52,603 nt of DNA from a virus: positions 1-52,603 of IMG/VR virus record IMGVR_UViG_3300045855_000012. One strand, 5' to 3'. Positions 1 to 7,620 of this stretch are shown here, piece after piece (within the stretch, counting starts at the first letter, position 1; each line of letters begins with the position of its first letter). The position numbers and the translations under genes are program-made. The notes under the pieces are model-generated. The model ran no database searches. It had not been told where the DNA came from and saw only the letters and a program-made list of their open reading frames with translations.

Positions 1-158
1 TTACGCATATCCTCAAGAGCATTGTTCTTCAAGTCAGCCCTCCAGATATACTTGAGAGCGTTGCCTAGATTGAATCCCATGTGCTCTGTAATCTGAATAC
101 ACTCCACACCGGATGGATGTGAAGTATAATGCTTAGGGTGGTTTACTACGTCATTCAT
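1..158 (-). CDS. DUF3310 (SaV-like) protein, 3' end cut by window edge
   Basis: The first 52 codons of a small phage protein; the 3' end lies beyond base 1. The sequence has the DUF3310 pattern (VNHPKHY, GVECIQITEHMGF, GNALKYIWRADLK, EDMRKAI). A second, complete version lies at 50618-50821 and differs by a few residues. The start ATG overlaps the end of the upstream metallophosphatase gene, as expected for translational coupling. The family is common in phages of several types and its biochemical role is not established. The truncation is a contig-end effect, not a mutation. Confidence 0.85.
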   Translation of the reverse strand, partial: MNDVVNHPKHYTSHPSGVECIQITEHMGFNLGNALKYIWRADLKNNALEDMR

Positions 159-912
159 AGCGTTTCTTAATATAGTCTAAAGACACAGACATGAGATCAA
201 ACTCTCCATCTTTTACGTCATGTAGCATCAAGAATCCACGCCAGTGTTTGTTACCTTGACTGGACATGTAATCTTCATTATGCTCATAACAGGAACCTGC
301 AATCACTGCCGTCAATCGTGTACCATCGGCTTTGTAAGATGTAGCAATCTGCAAACCTTGTTGATGCCCTTGGATACAAGACATATGCTTTTTGGTAAGA
401 CAAGCTGAAGCAGTAGTAACGGGCCGTCCCATAAGACCAGTCGTAAAGTAATGAGAATAAGCAATACCATCAATAACAACCACGTCAAGGAATGGAACAA
501 CCAACCATCCGAATCCGTGATAGCCGAGAGCATCTGTTGAAAGAACTCCTTCAAGCTTTGGGTCGTCGTTGATAGCACGATTGATTCGATTCTCATGGTT
601 ACCCAATGTCAGGATTAGTTCAGGATGATATTGTTTCTCTTTGTTACGCTTGGCCTTGGCATTGAACTCCCATAGAGGGGTCATCAAGGCTGTCATAGCG
701 TCCTTAGAAGCCTCAATGTCCTTGATGTAACGTCTACCCTCAAAGCTCTTCTTACCTACGTCGTAGGAGCTTAGAGAGGGCATGTCAGCAAAGTCGCCAA
801 GACAAATCCACTTGTCTGGTTTCTTTTCTACTAAGTAAGTCCCAATTTGGTACAAGTAATTAAAGTCTACACCGTCTTTAGCTTGTACGTCAGGAATGAC
901 TGCGTGTTTAAT
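151..912 (-). CDS. Calcineurin-like metallophosphatase, version 1
   Basis: A phosphoesterase of about 253 aa with the usual metal-binding blocks in order: PDVQAK near the N-terminus, CLGDFADMPS, LTLGNHENRIN and CIQGHQQG. Phage members of this family act as nucleases, phosphodiesterases or phosphatases, and the substrate here is unknown. A strong GAGGAG lies 7 bases before an in-frame ATT (910-912). The second version of the gene (50814-51575) begins with TTG at the equivalent place. ATT is therefore the likely start, and an upstream ATG that would add 11 residues is probably not used. It overlaps the upstream 56-aa gene by a few bases. The two versions are close homologues with scattered substitutions. 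Confidence 0.85.
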   Translation of the reverse strand: MKHAVIPDVQAKDGVDFNYLYQIGTYLVEKKPDKWICLGDFADMPSLSSYDVGKKSFEGRRYIKDIEASKDAMTALMTPLWEFNAKAKRNKEKQYHPELILTLGNHENRINRAINDDPKLEGVLSTDALGYHGFGWLVVPFLDVVVIDGIAYSHYFTTGLMGRPVTTASACLTKKHMSCIQGHQQGLQIATSYKADGTRLTAVIAGSCYEHNEDYMSSQGNKHWRGFLMLHDVKDGEFDLMSVSLDYIKKRYE

Positions 913-1078
913 GTAAGTTCTCCTCTGCGTCCTTGTCAGACACAATGGCTTTGATTACTCCATTAGACATTAGGGTAAGAAGCCCCATCTGTAAAACAAT
1001 GTCTAGTTCTTTACCGGAGATTTCACCAGAGAACTTCACAGTTCCTTCTGGAGTTTCAATTGACTTTGAGATTTGCAT
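908..1078 (-). CDS. Conserved small phage protein, 56 aa, version 1
   Basis: A 56-codon gene beginning MQISKSIETPEGTV and ending DAEENLH. I do not recognise a family. It is supported by a closely similar copy at 51572-51742, in which substitutions keep the frame open and the length identical. It overlaps the HNH gene upstream (its start lies inside the HNH 3' end) and the metallophosphatase downstream. It has no membrane segment. The pattern of conservation points to a real coding gene of unknown function. Confidence 0.75.
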   Translation of the reverse strand: MQISKSIETPEGTVKFSGEISGKELDIVLQMGLLTLMSNGVIKAIVSDKDAEENLH

Positions 1079-1454
1079 TTTTCTTTTCTTGTTTTTCTAA
1101 GTTTGTTTTTTTCAAGTGACACCCTTTACATAAGGCTTGCAGGTTATGTGCTTCACAAAACAAACGATCTATAAACACATCCCACGACTGGAAACCCTTT
1201 GTCGGATCAACCACCGGTTTAATATGATCGACTTCCATATCTTTTTGCGTGAATTCGTTACCACATAGAGAACATCGGAAGTGTTGAGCAAGCCTACCAG
1301 TTTTGACGTTTGTCTTTTTCTCTGTCTTGCTAGTGTTGAGAGTGTCGTACTTTGGTTGCCAACGTCTAGCACCTGCCCTAAGAGTTGATGTAATGAAGCT
1401 ATTGAAGCGGCCTTCTGTCCAATTACCGCCATTATAGGACTGGCGTTTAGCCAC
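1056..1454 (-). CDS. HNH endonuclease, version 1
   Basis: A 132-aa protein with a classic zinc-supported HNH domain. A CSLCGNEF knuckle is followed by MEVDHIKPVV, a HNLQALCKGCH segment with the second Cys pair, and LKKTN. HNH nucleases cut DNA using one metal ion held by the His and Asn residues. The start is GTG at 1452-1454, overlapping the stop of the 43-aa gene upstream. Version 2 is at 51733-52122. Its place between exonuclease and metallophosphatase genes, and its conservation in both strain versions, suggest a resident gene rather than a recent insertion. Confidence 0.88.
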   Translation of the reverse strand: MAKRQSYNGGNWTEGRFNSFITSTLRAGARRWQPKYDTLNTSKTEKKTNVKTGRLAQHFRCSLCGNEFTQKDMEVDHIKPVVDPTKGFQSWDVFIDRLFCEAHNLQALCKGCHLKKTNLEKQEKKNANLKVN

Positions 1455-1578
1455 CCCGTAGTTTCTGTTGTTTCTTCTTTGCAGCTACGTCAGCAAGACG
1501 TTGCGCTGCATTTCGTTTTTGCTGAGCGTCTCGCAGACGCGAAACTTCTTTATCTTGTTCAATATCTTTGTAATACAT
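1447..1578 (-). CDS. Small basic protein, 43 aa, version 1
   Basis: A short gene (MYYKDIEQDKEVSRLRDAQQ...) that is highly charged, helical and rich in Lys, Arg and Gln. Its ATG overlaps the exonuclease stop in a TAATG arrangement and its stop overlaps the HNH start, so the three genes look translationally coupled. A close copy of exactly the same length is at 52112-52243. The function is unknown; the composition would fit nucleic-acid binding, but that is only a guess. Confidence 0.7.
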   Translation of the reverse strand: MYYKDIEQDKEVSRLRDAQQKRNAAQRLADVAAKKKQQKLRGG

Positions 1579-2285
1579 TATGTAGGAAATTTCCAAATTT
1601 GTTCAGGTTCACGTTGCATCCACAAACAGACGCCATTCATCAAGAGACGTTCATCATCGTTATAAAGATTACGAACATAATCAAAAATAGCAAGCTCATC
1701 GGTTGCTAAGGCTTGCATATCCGAATGAGTTGATTCGAGGAATCGTGGAATAGTTTGTCTTGCTTTTCCATCGAATCCAAATATATTGTCTGAAACATCG
1801 CCCATAATGAACTGCCAGTAGAAGTTGAATGTACCTTCAATTGGGGAGATTGTTTTGAACTCTGACTTGACAAAGTTAAAGTGCTTACCGGGAACTTGAA
1901 GCAAGTCTTTGTCGATGGTACAGATGATTGTTTCATCGGGTTGTTTTGTTTGTTCTATTGCCATCATATCGTCGGCTTCACAGCCGTCGCTTACTTGAGC
2001 ATTCCAGTTAAGGACAAGATGCTCTTGTACTGCTTGTAGCCATTCTGGTTTAGGCTTATCCTTACGGTTGGCTTTGTACTCAGGATTGTATGTGTACCTA
2101 AAGTTATTAGAACCTGTTAGGTATGGGTAGTAGTGTTCAGCATTAGTCTCGTACAAGATGCGATTCATTAGTTCTTCTGTACGAAGAAGGGCGACTTCTA
2201 CTGGTTCAACTGTAACACCTTGCTTTTGGCAGGATGCTGCACATCGAAACGCCACTATGTCCGCATCAATTAAGGCAGTAGTCAA
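1578..2285 (-). CDS. 5'-3' exonuclease, T7 gp6 / FEN-PIN type
   Basis: A 235-aa nuclease of the FEN/PIN fold used by phages to remove RNA primers and degrade host DNA. Visible acidic metal sites are ALIDADIV at the N-terminus, GCEADDMMA near residue 103, TIDKDLLQVPG, and GDVSDNIFG at the helix-hairpin region. A basic arch-like segment (EYKANRKDKP) lies near residue 70. The start is TTG at 2283-2285, overlapping the stop of the upstream gene as TTGA. The last 127 bases of the window are identical to 1633-1759 inside this gene. Confidence 0.88.
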   Translation of the reverse strand: MTTALIDADIVAFRCAASCQKQGVTVEPVEVALLRTEELMNRILYETNAEHYYPYLTGSNNFRYTYNPEYKANRKDKPKPEWLQAVQEHLVLNWNAQVSDGCEADDMMAIEQTKQPDETIICTIDKDLLQVPGKHFNFVKSEFKTISPIEGTFNFYWQFIMGDVSDNIFGFDGKARQTIPRFLESTHSDMQALATDELAIFDYVRNLYNDDERLLMNGVCLWMQREPEQIWKFPT

Positions 2286-2521
2286 TCTAAGTTACCTGCT
2301 TTTACTTTGTGAGGGAATTCTTTGTACTCTAGGAAGCAACGAGCGTCACCATCTCTGTAAGCCACCCAAGCAATTTGTGTAGGTGTGTCGTGACATAGAT
2401 CATGTGATTCTCGTGCTTTAAGTTCCTTGGCAAACTCGGTTTGATAGACCTGACTTGTTACAGCCCAACTACCAAGGAGAAAGCCAAGGACACCTAGAAC
2501 TTTACTTAATTTCAGCTTCAC
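2282..2521 (-). CDS. Small membrane-anchored or exported protein
   Basis: A gene of about 79 codons whose N-terminus (KLKLSKVLGVLGFLLGSWAV) looks like an uncleaved signal anchor or signal peptide, followed by a soluble tail with two Cys residues. A GTG at 2519-2521 is the most natural start because it leaves a short basic n-region before the hydrophobic core. A longer frame reaches 2572 but lies entirely inside the upstream gene. The function is unknown. It sits between the SSB-like gene and the exonuclease. Confidence 0.6.
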   Translation of the reverse strand: MKLKLSKVLGVLGFLLGSWAVTSQVYQTEFAKELKARESHDLCHDTPTQIAWVAYRDGDARCFLEYKEFPHKVKAGNLD

Positions 2522-3050
2522 CGAAATCTGGAATATCACCAAATCCTGTCGGACCCGGATCAACAATACCAAACACGTAAGCCTCGAATTCCTTAGCTAC
2601 TGCAATTACTTCAGCAGGCTTAGAAGCGGACTTAGAGCCGATAGCAAGACTAGCGACAGCACTACTAAGACTAGATTGACGGACAATAAGGACTTGCCGC
2701 TGCGCTCGTTCTTCGGGGGTTTCATAGGTACTCCGTGGGGTAGCATTAGCCTTGGCAGCAACGGCTGCTGCAGGGGCATCTGAGTGGCTTGGTGAGCCTG
2801 TTGCTGGAGAGCAAGCTGTCCAGTCGTTGTAACCCTTATCATTCTTTACTACAGTAACTTCCCAGACAGAACCACCAGAGGCAGTAGACAAGGTTGTAAA
2901 ACTGGGAGCACCCGCTCCAAATGACATGATCTTCTTAGATTCAACCTTACCCTGAAATGTAAGGTTCTTGTAGACAACTTCCAGTTCCTGATAAGAACCT
3001 CGGGCAGTTGGCTTGGTAGTGGTTGTCGTAGTGACGATTTGTATTTGCAC
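2502..3050 (-). CDS. Putative single-stranded-DNA-binding-like protein
   Basis: A protein of about 182 aa with a compact N-terminal domain (SYQELEVVYKNLTFQGKVE, then VWEVTVVKNDKGYNDW) and an Ala/Pro-rich linker. It ends in an acidic tail with DPGPTGFGDIPDF and a final GEAEIK. A small beta-rich domain, a low-complexity linker and an acidic C-terminus are the usual shape of phage SSB proteins, and it sits among replication genes. The identity is inferred from shape and position, not from a motif. A GTG start at 3048-3050 is preferred; an ATG at 3105-3107 would add 19 residues but has no clear ribosome site. A good promoter lies upstream at 3176-3204. Confidence 0.5.
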   Translation of the reverse strand: MQIQIVTTTTTTKPTARGSYQELEVVYKNLTFQGKVESKKIMSFGAGAPSFTTLSTASGGSVWEVTVVKNDKGYNDWTACSPATGSPSHSDAPAAAVAAKANATPRSTYETPEERAQRQVLIVRQSSLSSAVASLAIGSKSASKPAEVIAVAKEFEAYVFGIVDPGPTGFGDIPDFGEAEIK

Positions 3051-3175
3051 GTTTATTTTCTTTTGTTTAGTGTTAAAGGGGATTGACGTTAGGGTCCCTA
3101 AAGGCATAGATGATTTCTGCCTACAGCCGTCTCTTCCTCGCAGTCAATCAATGCGGAGCTAATTTCTTAACCTAT

Positions 3176-3204
3176 ATTATACCATACCTATAGAAATTAT
3201 GCAA
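3176..3204 (-). promoter_or_regulatory. Sigma-70-type promoter upstream of SSB-like gene
   Basis: On the minus strand there is a perfect -10 TATAAT (3176-3181) and, 17 bases upstream, a weak -35 TTGCAT (3199-3204). The core GGTATGGTATAATATAGG resembles the promoter at 8247-8275 (GGTATGATATAATAGG). It would drive the SSB-like, membrane and exonuclease genes independently of the upstream HNH gene, which ends here. Confidence 0.6.
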
Positions 3205-3568
3205 GCATTTTGTGCATATTTCTTTCTTCTCTACGTTTTAAACTCATGGGATTGTTTTCTCCACTGATCCTACCACGTAAAGATTTATGTTTCATGTTTT
3301 CTGCATGAGTTCCTAGAGATAAATGATCTGGATTTATGCAACAGGGATTGTCACAAGAATGAAGTACATGCATCCCTTCTGGGATAGCACCCTTGAATAC
3401 TGAGTAAGCTAGTGTATGAGCAGTATGGTTCTTACCTTCAAAATGAATACGACCATATCCACAGCCATCTTTACTTCCTGCATATTCCCAACAGTTATTT
3501 CTTGAAAATATAAAACGTTCCTGTAACTTTTCTTTTATCGATATTCCTCGCCGATATGGTAGTCTCAT
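3197..3568 (-). CDS. HNH homing endonuclease, zinc-finger loop type
   Basis: A 123-aa protein with the signature of phage HNH_3-type homing endonucleases: NCWEYAGSKDGCGYGRI, then HTLAYSVFKGAIPEG, HVLHSCDNPCCINPDHLSLGT and the tail HAENMKHKSLRGR. Catalytic His residues lie in the HVLHSCDN...NPDHL stretch. Its ATG overlaps the stop of the polymerase C-terminal fragment (ATGA), placing a homing gene directly at the 3' end of the polymerase, a typical site. Together with the HNH gene at 4270-4737 it brackets that polymerase fragment. Confidence 0.88.
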   Translation of the reverse strand: MRLPYRRGISIKEKLQERFIFSRNNCWEYAGSKDGCGYGRIHFEGKNHTAHTLAYSVFKGAIPEGMHVLHSCDNPCCINPDHLSLGTHAENMKHKSLRGRISGENNPMSLKRREERNMHKMLA

Positions 3569-4257
3569 TTAAGTTTCTCCATCATTTTCATGTTAGGGCC
3601 ATATTTAGATTCACAAGCCATTGGACACTTCCATTCATATCCGAACATAGCCTTGATGTTCATCGGCAGATCGGCAAATACACTATCAAATATACCAGCC
3701 AACTGAGGAAGGTAAGCGACATGAGTGTCGACAACGATAGAATCGTGTACAGTAGAAATGAAGTCACAGGGTATTCCAGCTTTCTTAATACGCTTGTATG
3801 CAGAGATACGAGCAATGGTCATAACATCAGCACCAGTTCCCTGCACAGGGAGATTGACCAGTTGGTTCAAGGGCAGTTTTAATTCCCCCTTGTAGTCCCT
3901 TGCCATGTCCAAGTGCCAAGAACGTCCTAGCGGCCCTGTAATGTCCTTTCCTGAGGATACTAGAGCCATCCACTCCTTATGCTTCTTGTCTAAGGAGGCA
4001 TACTTCTTGTAGAACTTTTCATTCAATGCATCCCAGAACTTCGCATCACTGCTAACATGCATAAAATCAGGATCATTAGCAAAAGCCCATCCACTCCCAC
4101 GGAAGATTGTACGAAAAAGAAAAATCTTAGCGATGAGTCGTGAAGGAAGGTCAAAAGCGTGTTGATTGTTTGCATGGGTGTCTTCACCTTTAATGATTTC
4201 GTTGATACCTACTTGGTCATTGGATAGCTCTAATGCTACCCGCCATTCAAGCTGCAT
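3565..4257 (-). CDS. DNA polymerase family A, C-terminal fragment (palm/fingers)
   Basis: A 230-aa open frame beginning MQLEWRVALE. It carries motif B of the fingers (RLIAKIFLFRTIFRGSG) and motif C of the palm (STVHDSIVVD). It starts inside motif A: the catalytic aspartate that should precede QLEWR is encoded just upstream as CDASQ but in a different frame. As written, this fragment therefore lacks one of the two essential palm aspartates. No ribosome site precedes its ATG. It is the 3' half of a polymerase interrupted by the genes at 4270-4943. Activity would need splicing, frameshifting or bypass, or else the gene is broken in this assembly. Confidence 0.8.
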   Translation of the reverse strand: MQLEWRVALELSNDQVGINEIIKGEDTHANNQHAFDLPSRLIAKIFLFRTIFRGSGWAFANDPDFMHVSSDAKFWDALNEKFYKKYASLDKKHKEWMALVSSGKDITGPLGRSWHLDMARDYKGELKLPLNQLVNLPVQGTGADVMTIARISAYKRIKKAGIPCDFISTVHDSIVVDTHVAYLPQLAGIFDSVFADLPMNIKAMFGYEWKCPMACESKYGPNMKMMEKLK

Positions 4258-4266
4258 ATTTGGGAC

Positions 4267-4280
4267 GCATCACACTGTAG
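4267..4280. repeat. 14-bp direct repeat, left copy
   Basis: The 14-base sequence GCATCACACTGTAG here is repeated exactly at 4734-4747, and the two copies bracket the HNH gene. Read on the minus strand it encodes LQCDA, just before the motif A residues SQ. The layout looks like a target-site duplication or co-converted exon sequence from homing into the polymerase gene. Confidence 0.8.
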
Positions 4281-4737
4281 TAACACGTCCCAAACCTCCT
4301 TGGTGTACTTCAAGTATACCTTTGGCAAAAGAGATAAGCTCTTGCTCTGTAGCATTGTTTTTCATGCGATTTGCTCGGTAAGAGACAACACGAATGTTAT
4401 CTTTTGTATAACCCTTAGTAGAATCTATTCGATCAAGGGACGCAGCAAGCTGCTTATCTCCCATAATAAATGGAGTCTTCATGTAGGGACAAACTTCTGG
4501 AATAACAATGTCTGTTAATTCCAAATCAAAGTCCATATTATCATTCTTTGCCCTAGCCTTAGCATATTTCCATAAATATAATTCAGGGGAGTTTTCTTTA
4601 CGTTCTCGATGTTTCTTAGCTGCATGTTCAGCACGATGTTCTTTATTAGAATCACGCCATGCTTTATTTTGCTCTAGGTAATAGTCTTTACGTTTAAGAT
4701 AATACTCCCTACGTTTGAGTTGTGTTTCTGTTAGCAT
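4270..4737 (-). CDS. HNH-like homing endonuclease inserted in DNA polymerase gene
   Basis: A protein of about 155 aa. A basic helical N-terminus (TETQLKRREYYLKRKDYY) looks like a DNA-binding module. A nuclease-like domain follows with EVCPYMKTPF, ASLDRIDSTKGYTKDNI and VVSYRANRMKNNA. The same C-terminal domain recurs in the gene at 7665-8225, and the same N-terminal module begins the HNH protein at 49827-50234. The start is ATG at 4735-4737, overlapping the stop of the small upstream gene. The last codons overlap polymerase coding sequence in another frame. It is flanked by 14-bp direct repeats. Free-standing homing endonuclease is the best reading. Confidence 0.8.
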   Translation of the reverse strand: MLTETQLKRREYYLKRKDYYLEQNKAWRDSNKEHRAEHAAKKHRERKENSPELYLWKYAKARAKNDNMDFDLELTDIVIPEVCPYMKTPFIMGDKQLAASLDRIDSTKGYTKDNIRVVSYRANRMKNNATEQELISFAKGILEVHQGGLGRVTTV

Positions 4738-4747
4738 CACACTGTAG
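4734..4747. repeat. 14-bp direct repeat, right copy
   Basis: An exact copy of 4267-4280. It spans the stop of the 68-aa gene and the start of the HNH gene. In the polymerase reading frame it again spells LQCDA, preceded here by a Leu codon as in the other copy. This suggests that part of the motif A coding region was duplicated when the endonuclease gene arrived. Confidence 0.8.
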
Positions 4748-4943
4748 GAGCATCTTTAGCTCGTAACAATGCAGCTACTGGTCGTTGATCTAGTCGATGG
4801 ATTTGATCTTGAATCTCCTTGAAGTGTCCGGGGTAATTATCTCGAAAGTCTGACAAGAGTTTACGACAACCTGAAGTCTCCATAGCAGAGGCGAGGTCAG
4901 TGAGAACATCGTTGTATTGTAGTTGTTGTAGTTCTTTAGTCAT
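4737..4943 (-). CDS. Small protein between polymerase halves, 68 aa
   Basis: A gene beginning MTKELQQLQYNDVL and ending RAKDAPTV. Its ATG overlaps the stop of the polymerase N-terminal fragment (ATGACTAA), and its stop overlaps the HNH start (TGATG). It is helical and charged with no recognised motif. It may be a passenger of the insertion that broke the polymerase gene, or a resident gene. No clear ribosome site is seen, so translation is probably coupled to the gene before it. Confidence 0.6.
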   Translation of the reverse strand: MTKELQQLQYNDVLTDLASAMETSGCRKLLSDFRDNYPGHFKEIQDQIHRLDQRPVAALLRAKDAPTV

Positions 4944-6063
4944 TGTATTTTGAGATGAAGATATCTTGCAAGTCAGAGGCAAAGTTCTGAAGGTTAGGTT
5001 TAGATGAACTCAACCGTCCAGAGATTGCAGTAGTCTGATTGAATTGTCCATGCAGTACATTAGGTTCCCAATTCATTTGTTTACGAAGTTTAACTAAGCC
5101 ATTGTAGTAGGTTCCATTTAGTTTCTCTAGCTTACTGAGATGCAAGATTTTATCCAGCACACCCTTCTTACCCTTGAGCTTGCGTAAGGTTCCTTCATCT
5201 GTTGCATAGTTACCTTCCTTCGCCATCTCAGAGCCTTTTAAAGGGGCATACAAGCGGGGCAATTGATGTTCTATTACAATGTTCTTGTACTTGGGTTCGT
5301 TAGCCCTAGCACCCGTTTTGAAGTAACCAACAAACTCCTTACCATCCTCTTTAACAAGTCCACCATAAAGAAAGGCAGACAGGTGATCGTTAGACCCAAA
5401 ATTAATAGGCACATTAGGATAGAAGGCTTTGAGTTCTGCCTTAAGGGATTCAATCTCACTGTCTAGTTCCTTTGATCGTGTTGTACACAATTCTTCGTCA
5501 AACGGTAATCCGTTTTGCTCCATTTCCATCAAGATCATTAAGTCCTCACACTGTATGCGACACAACTTAATCTCTGCGGGGGTCATCAGTTTGATCTGAC
5601 TATCGTAACAAAGACGTGTAAGATGAGCATCGAAGGCAGCATAATCGCTAAGTATCTCCCAAGGTATCTTGTCAGTGTCAATTCCTTTAGACCAGAAATC
5701 TTCCTTGACAACATCTCGTTTTGTCGGATGACCATATTTAATACACGTTTCATTTAGGCTGGGAAATCTGTTAGTTTGCCTTGAGAGTATGAACTCCGCA
5801 ATTTGAACGTCCCAAATTTTCTTACCTTGAAAAGAAATTCCGTGTCGAGTAAGCCAGTGGGCATCGAACTTAAAATTAAACCCAAGAATAAGATCAGACC
5901 AAGAGATGAGATTAAGTAACTTAGTAGGAGTTCTATTTGTCCATTGTACTGCTCCGCAGTCATCGTCGCAATGATGAGAGTAGCATATGAGGCGATTAGC
6001 AGAGTCGTAGGGATTTCCCTTGTTTGATATGGTGGTTTCAACATCTAAGGATAGTAAGTTCAT
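4936..6063 (-). CDS. DNA polymerase family A, N-terminal fragment (3'-5' exonuclease + thumb)
   Basis: A 375-aa fragment holding a complete proofreading exonuclease: Exo I LLSLDVETTI at the N-terminus, Exo II GFNFKFDAHW near residue 65 and Exo III YAAFDAHLTRLCYD near residue 148. A thumb region follows and then the conserved TAISGRLSSSKPNLQNF block that precedes motif A. The frame ends at FISKYND, exactly where motif A should follow. The C-terminal half is at 3565-4257. The fragment could work as an exonuclease alone, but replication would need both halves. Its start overlaps the end of the 66-aa gene upstream. Confidence 0.88.
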   Translation of the reverse strand: MNLLSLDVETTISNKGNPYDSANRLICYSHHCDDDCGAVQWTNRTPTKLLNLISWSDLILGFNFKFDAHWLTRHGISFQGKKIWDVQIAEFILSRQTNRFPSLNETCIKYGHPTKRDVVKEDFWSKGIDTDKIPWEILSDYAAFDAHLTRLCYDSQIKLMTPAEIKLCRIQCEDLMILMEMEQNGLPFDEELCTTRSKELDSEIESLKAELKAFYPNVPINFGSNDHLSAFLYGGLVKEDGKEFVGYFKTGARANEPKYKNIVIEHQLPRLYAPLKGSEMAKEGNYATDEGTLRKLKGKKGVLDKILHLSKLEKLNGTYYNGLVKLRKQMNWEPNVLHGQFNQTTAISGRLSSSKPNLQNFASDLQDIFISKYND

Positions 6064-6260
6064 TCATTGTAAAAAGTTACATAGTGGGTTCGGAAGACGT
6101 AAGCATAAATACCTTTTTCTTTAAACTCCTGTTCACATGCACCAGCATAGTTGTCTGCTGATTCTTCAGTTAGCCATACAGCAATGGGTACACCTTCTGT
6201 TTCCCCATTTACGTGACGCTCAACAATAAATACACCTGTCTTACTCTTTGGCAATTTCAT
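6060..6260 (-). CDS. Conserved hypothetical protein, 66 aa
   Basis: A short soluble protein (GVFIVERHVNGETEGVPIAVWLTEESADNYA...) of likely alpha/beta fold between helicase and polymerase genes. Its ATG lies inside the end of the 39-aa gene upstream and its stop overlaps the polymerase start, so it is part of the coupled replication operon. The function is unknown. Confidence 0.7.
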   Translation of the reverse strand: MKLPKSKTGVFIVERHVNGETEGVPIAVWLTEESADNYAGACEQEFKEKGIYAYVFRTHYVTFYNE

Positions 6261-6360
6261 TCATAATCCAATGTTGTAGTATGGAGATGGCAGCAATCTG
6301 CCCACCTCTTCGTAATCTCTCAATTATCGCATCAAACAAAAGTGACTCTGATTCTGTCAC
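6241..6360 (-). CDS. Hypothetical protein, 39 aa
   Basis: A very short gene beginning MTESESLLFDAII and ending MNEIAKE. It starts with GTG at 6358-6360, overlapping the helicase stop (GTGTGA), and ends overlapping the start of the 66-aa gene. The support is its exact fit between coupled neighbours. It is mostly helical, with no known function. Confidence 0.55.
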   Translation of the reverse strand: MTESESLLFDAIIERLRRGGQIAAISILQHWIMNEIAKE

Positions 6361-7604
6361 ACAATGTCTTCGTAGCGTGCTACGTCAGCACGAATCAACA
6401 CTTCACGCTTGCCATGTCGTAGAGTTGGATCAGTATCTTCATCTCCTGCCAATTTGTTTTTACTTGCGTTTAGGTAGCGAAGATTTTCATAACCAACATC
6501 TGCAACTTTTCCAATACCAACAATCCAATCCGCCTCTGCTTGCTTGGCTGTCTTAGCATTGGCTACATTACCCATCGTAAGCCACTTCTGGCCTTCTCCA
6601 GAGCCATCAGCTTGGCATACCCCTATGACAGCACAATCATGCTCCTTAGCAAGCTCTCGTGCCCATTGGTACATAGCACCAAGCTTCAAGTCCTCACGGT
6701 CAGCTTCAAATCCCACAATCTTATCAATCTGATCGAAGATCAACAAGCTGGGCTTATACTGCTTGCAGATACGTTCCACCATTGTTTTGCTGATAGACCC
6801 AGTAGGATTGAGTATCATGTGCTTACCCTTGGTCTTCTTCATGTAAGCATTACGTGCTGCCGTTGGATTGCTATTGATCGCCGCGAGGCTTGCTCCAAGC
6901 GATGCTTGATAACAGCGGATTTTAACCTTGGAACCTTTCTCCTCGTTATTAAGCCAAACGATTGGACCCGACTCGTCTGTAAGTTGCTCAGCCATAAAGG
7001 TGGTTTCACTAGCCAGAAATGTTGTCTTCCCTGTTTCTGGACGGGCAAATATGAACCCAAAGTCACCCCCACGCAAAGACCCCAGCATTTGATTGAGAGT
7101 ATTGAGACGCCAGCGTAGACCCGGTTTGCGAAACGTCTCAACCAGAAGTTGCTCAATGTCGTCAGAAACAAACTCGAATTCCTCCTCATGTACCTTAGTA
7201 CTTTTCTCTGCTGAGAAAGCGTTAAGCAACTCGTTAAACTTGTCCTTCGATAGTTTGCCCTCGGTAACATCATACGCTGCAAGAGAAATCTCCTTAAGAA
7301 GTTTATTCTCAACAAAGGATTGAAGCAAGATTGCTGTTGACTGTGTTGATACTTCCAACTTGTCAAGGGTTTCAATGACACCCTCGTAATACGCTACATC
7401 CTTATGCTTGTGAGCGAACAGGATGTTAGAGAGATCAGCAACAGTTAGGTCAATCTTGTCTATATTGCTTTGATGGAAGCTGTCAAGTACAGAATAGACA
7501 GCATGTAATTCCTTAGGTAAGTCTTTAACATTCAACTTATCTTTCCATCTATTCCATTCTTCATAAGACAAGAATGCCTTTATAATACTTAACTCGTATT
7601 TAAT
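6357..7604 (-). CDS. Replicative DNA helicase, DnaB / T7 gp4 C-terminal type
   Basis: A RecA-fold hexameric helicase of about 415 aa that should unwind the fork ahead of the polymerase. The Walker A segment is FARPETGKTTFLAS, the Walker B segment is SLLIFDQIDKI, and a Q-rich sensor region with VIGVCQADGSG follows. An N-terminal helical domain precedes the motor. An AAGGAG stands 6 bases before an in-frame ATT (7602-7604), giving the N-terminus MKYELSIIKAFLSYE. A TTG at 7569-7571 is the alternative but has a poor ribosome site. Unlike T7 gp4 the primase is a separate gene (8277-9044), with a homing-type gene between them. Confidence 0.88.
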   Translation of the reverse strand: MKYELSIIKAFLSYEEWNRWKDKLNVKDLPKELHAVYSVLDSFHQSNIDKIDLTVADLSNILFAHKHKDVAYYEGVIETLDKLEVSTQSTAILLQSFVENKLLKEISLAAYDVTEGKLSKDKFNELLNAFSAEKSTKVHEEEFEFVSDDIEQLLVETFRKPGLRWRLNTLNQMLGSLRGGDFGFIFARPETGKTTFLASETTFMAEQLTDESGPIVWLNNEEKGSKVKIRCYQASLGASLAAINSNPTAARNAYMKKTKGKHMILNPTGSISKTMVERICKQYKPSLLIFDQIDKIVGFEADREDLKLGAMYQWARELAKEHDCAVIGVCQADGSGEGQKWLTMGNVANAKTAKQAEADWIVGIGKVADVGYENLRYLNASKNKLAGDEDTDPTLRHGKREVLIRADVARYEDIV

Positions 7605-7620
7605 ATAATACTCCTTATTT

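Noticed and set aside
1-1632. Long direct terminal repeats of the virion genome
   Set aside because: The two copies differ by many substitutions and one gene. True terminal repeats are copied from each other and stay identical.
4258-4946. A self-splicing group I intron in the polymerase gene
   Set aside because: A U-ending left exon and G-ending intron can be proposed, but the joined product would miss one motif A residue, and no intron core elements could be recognised by eye.
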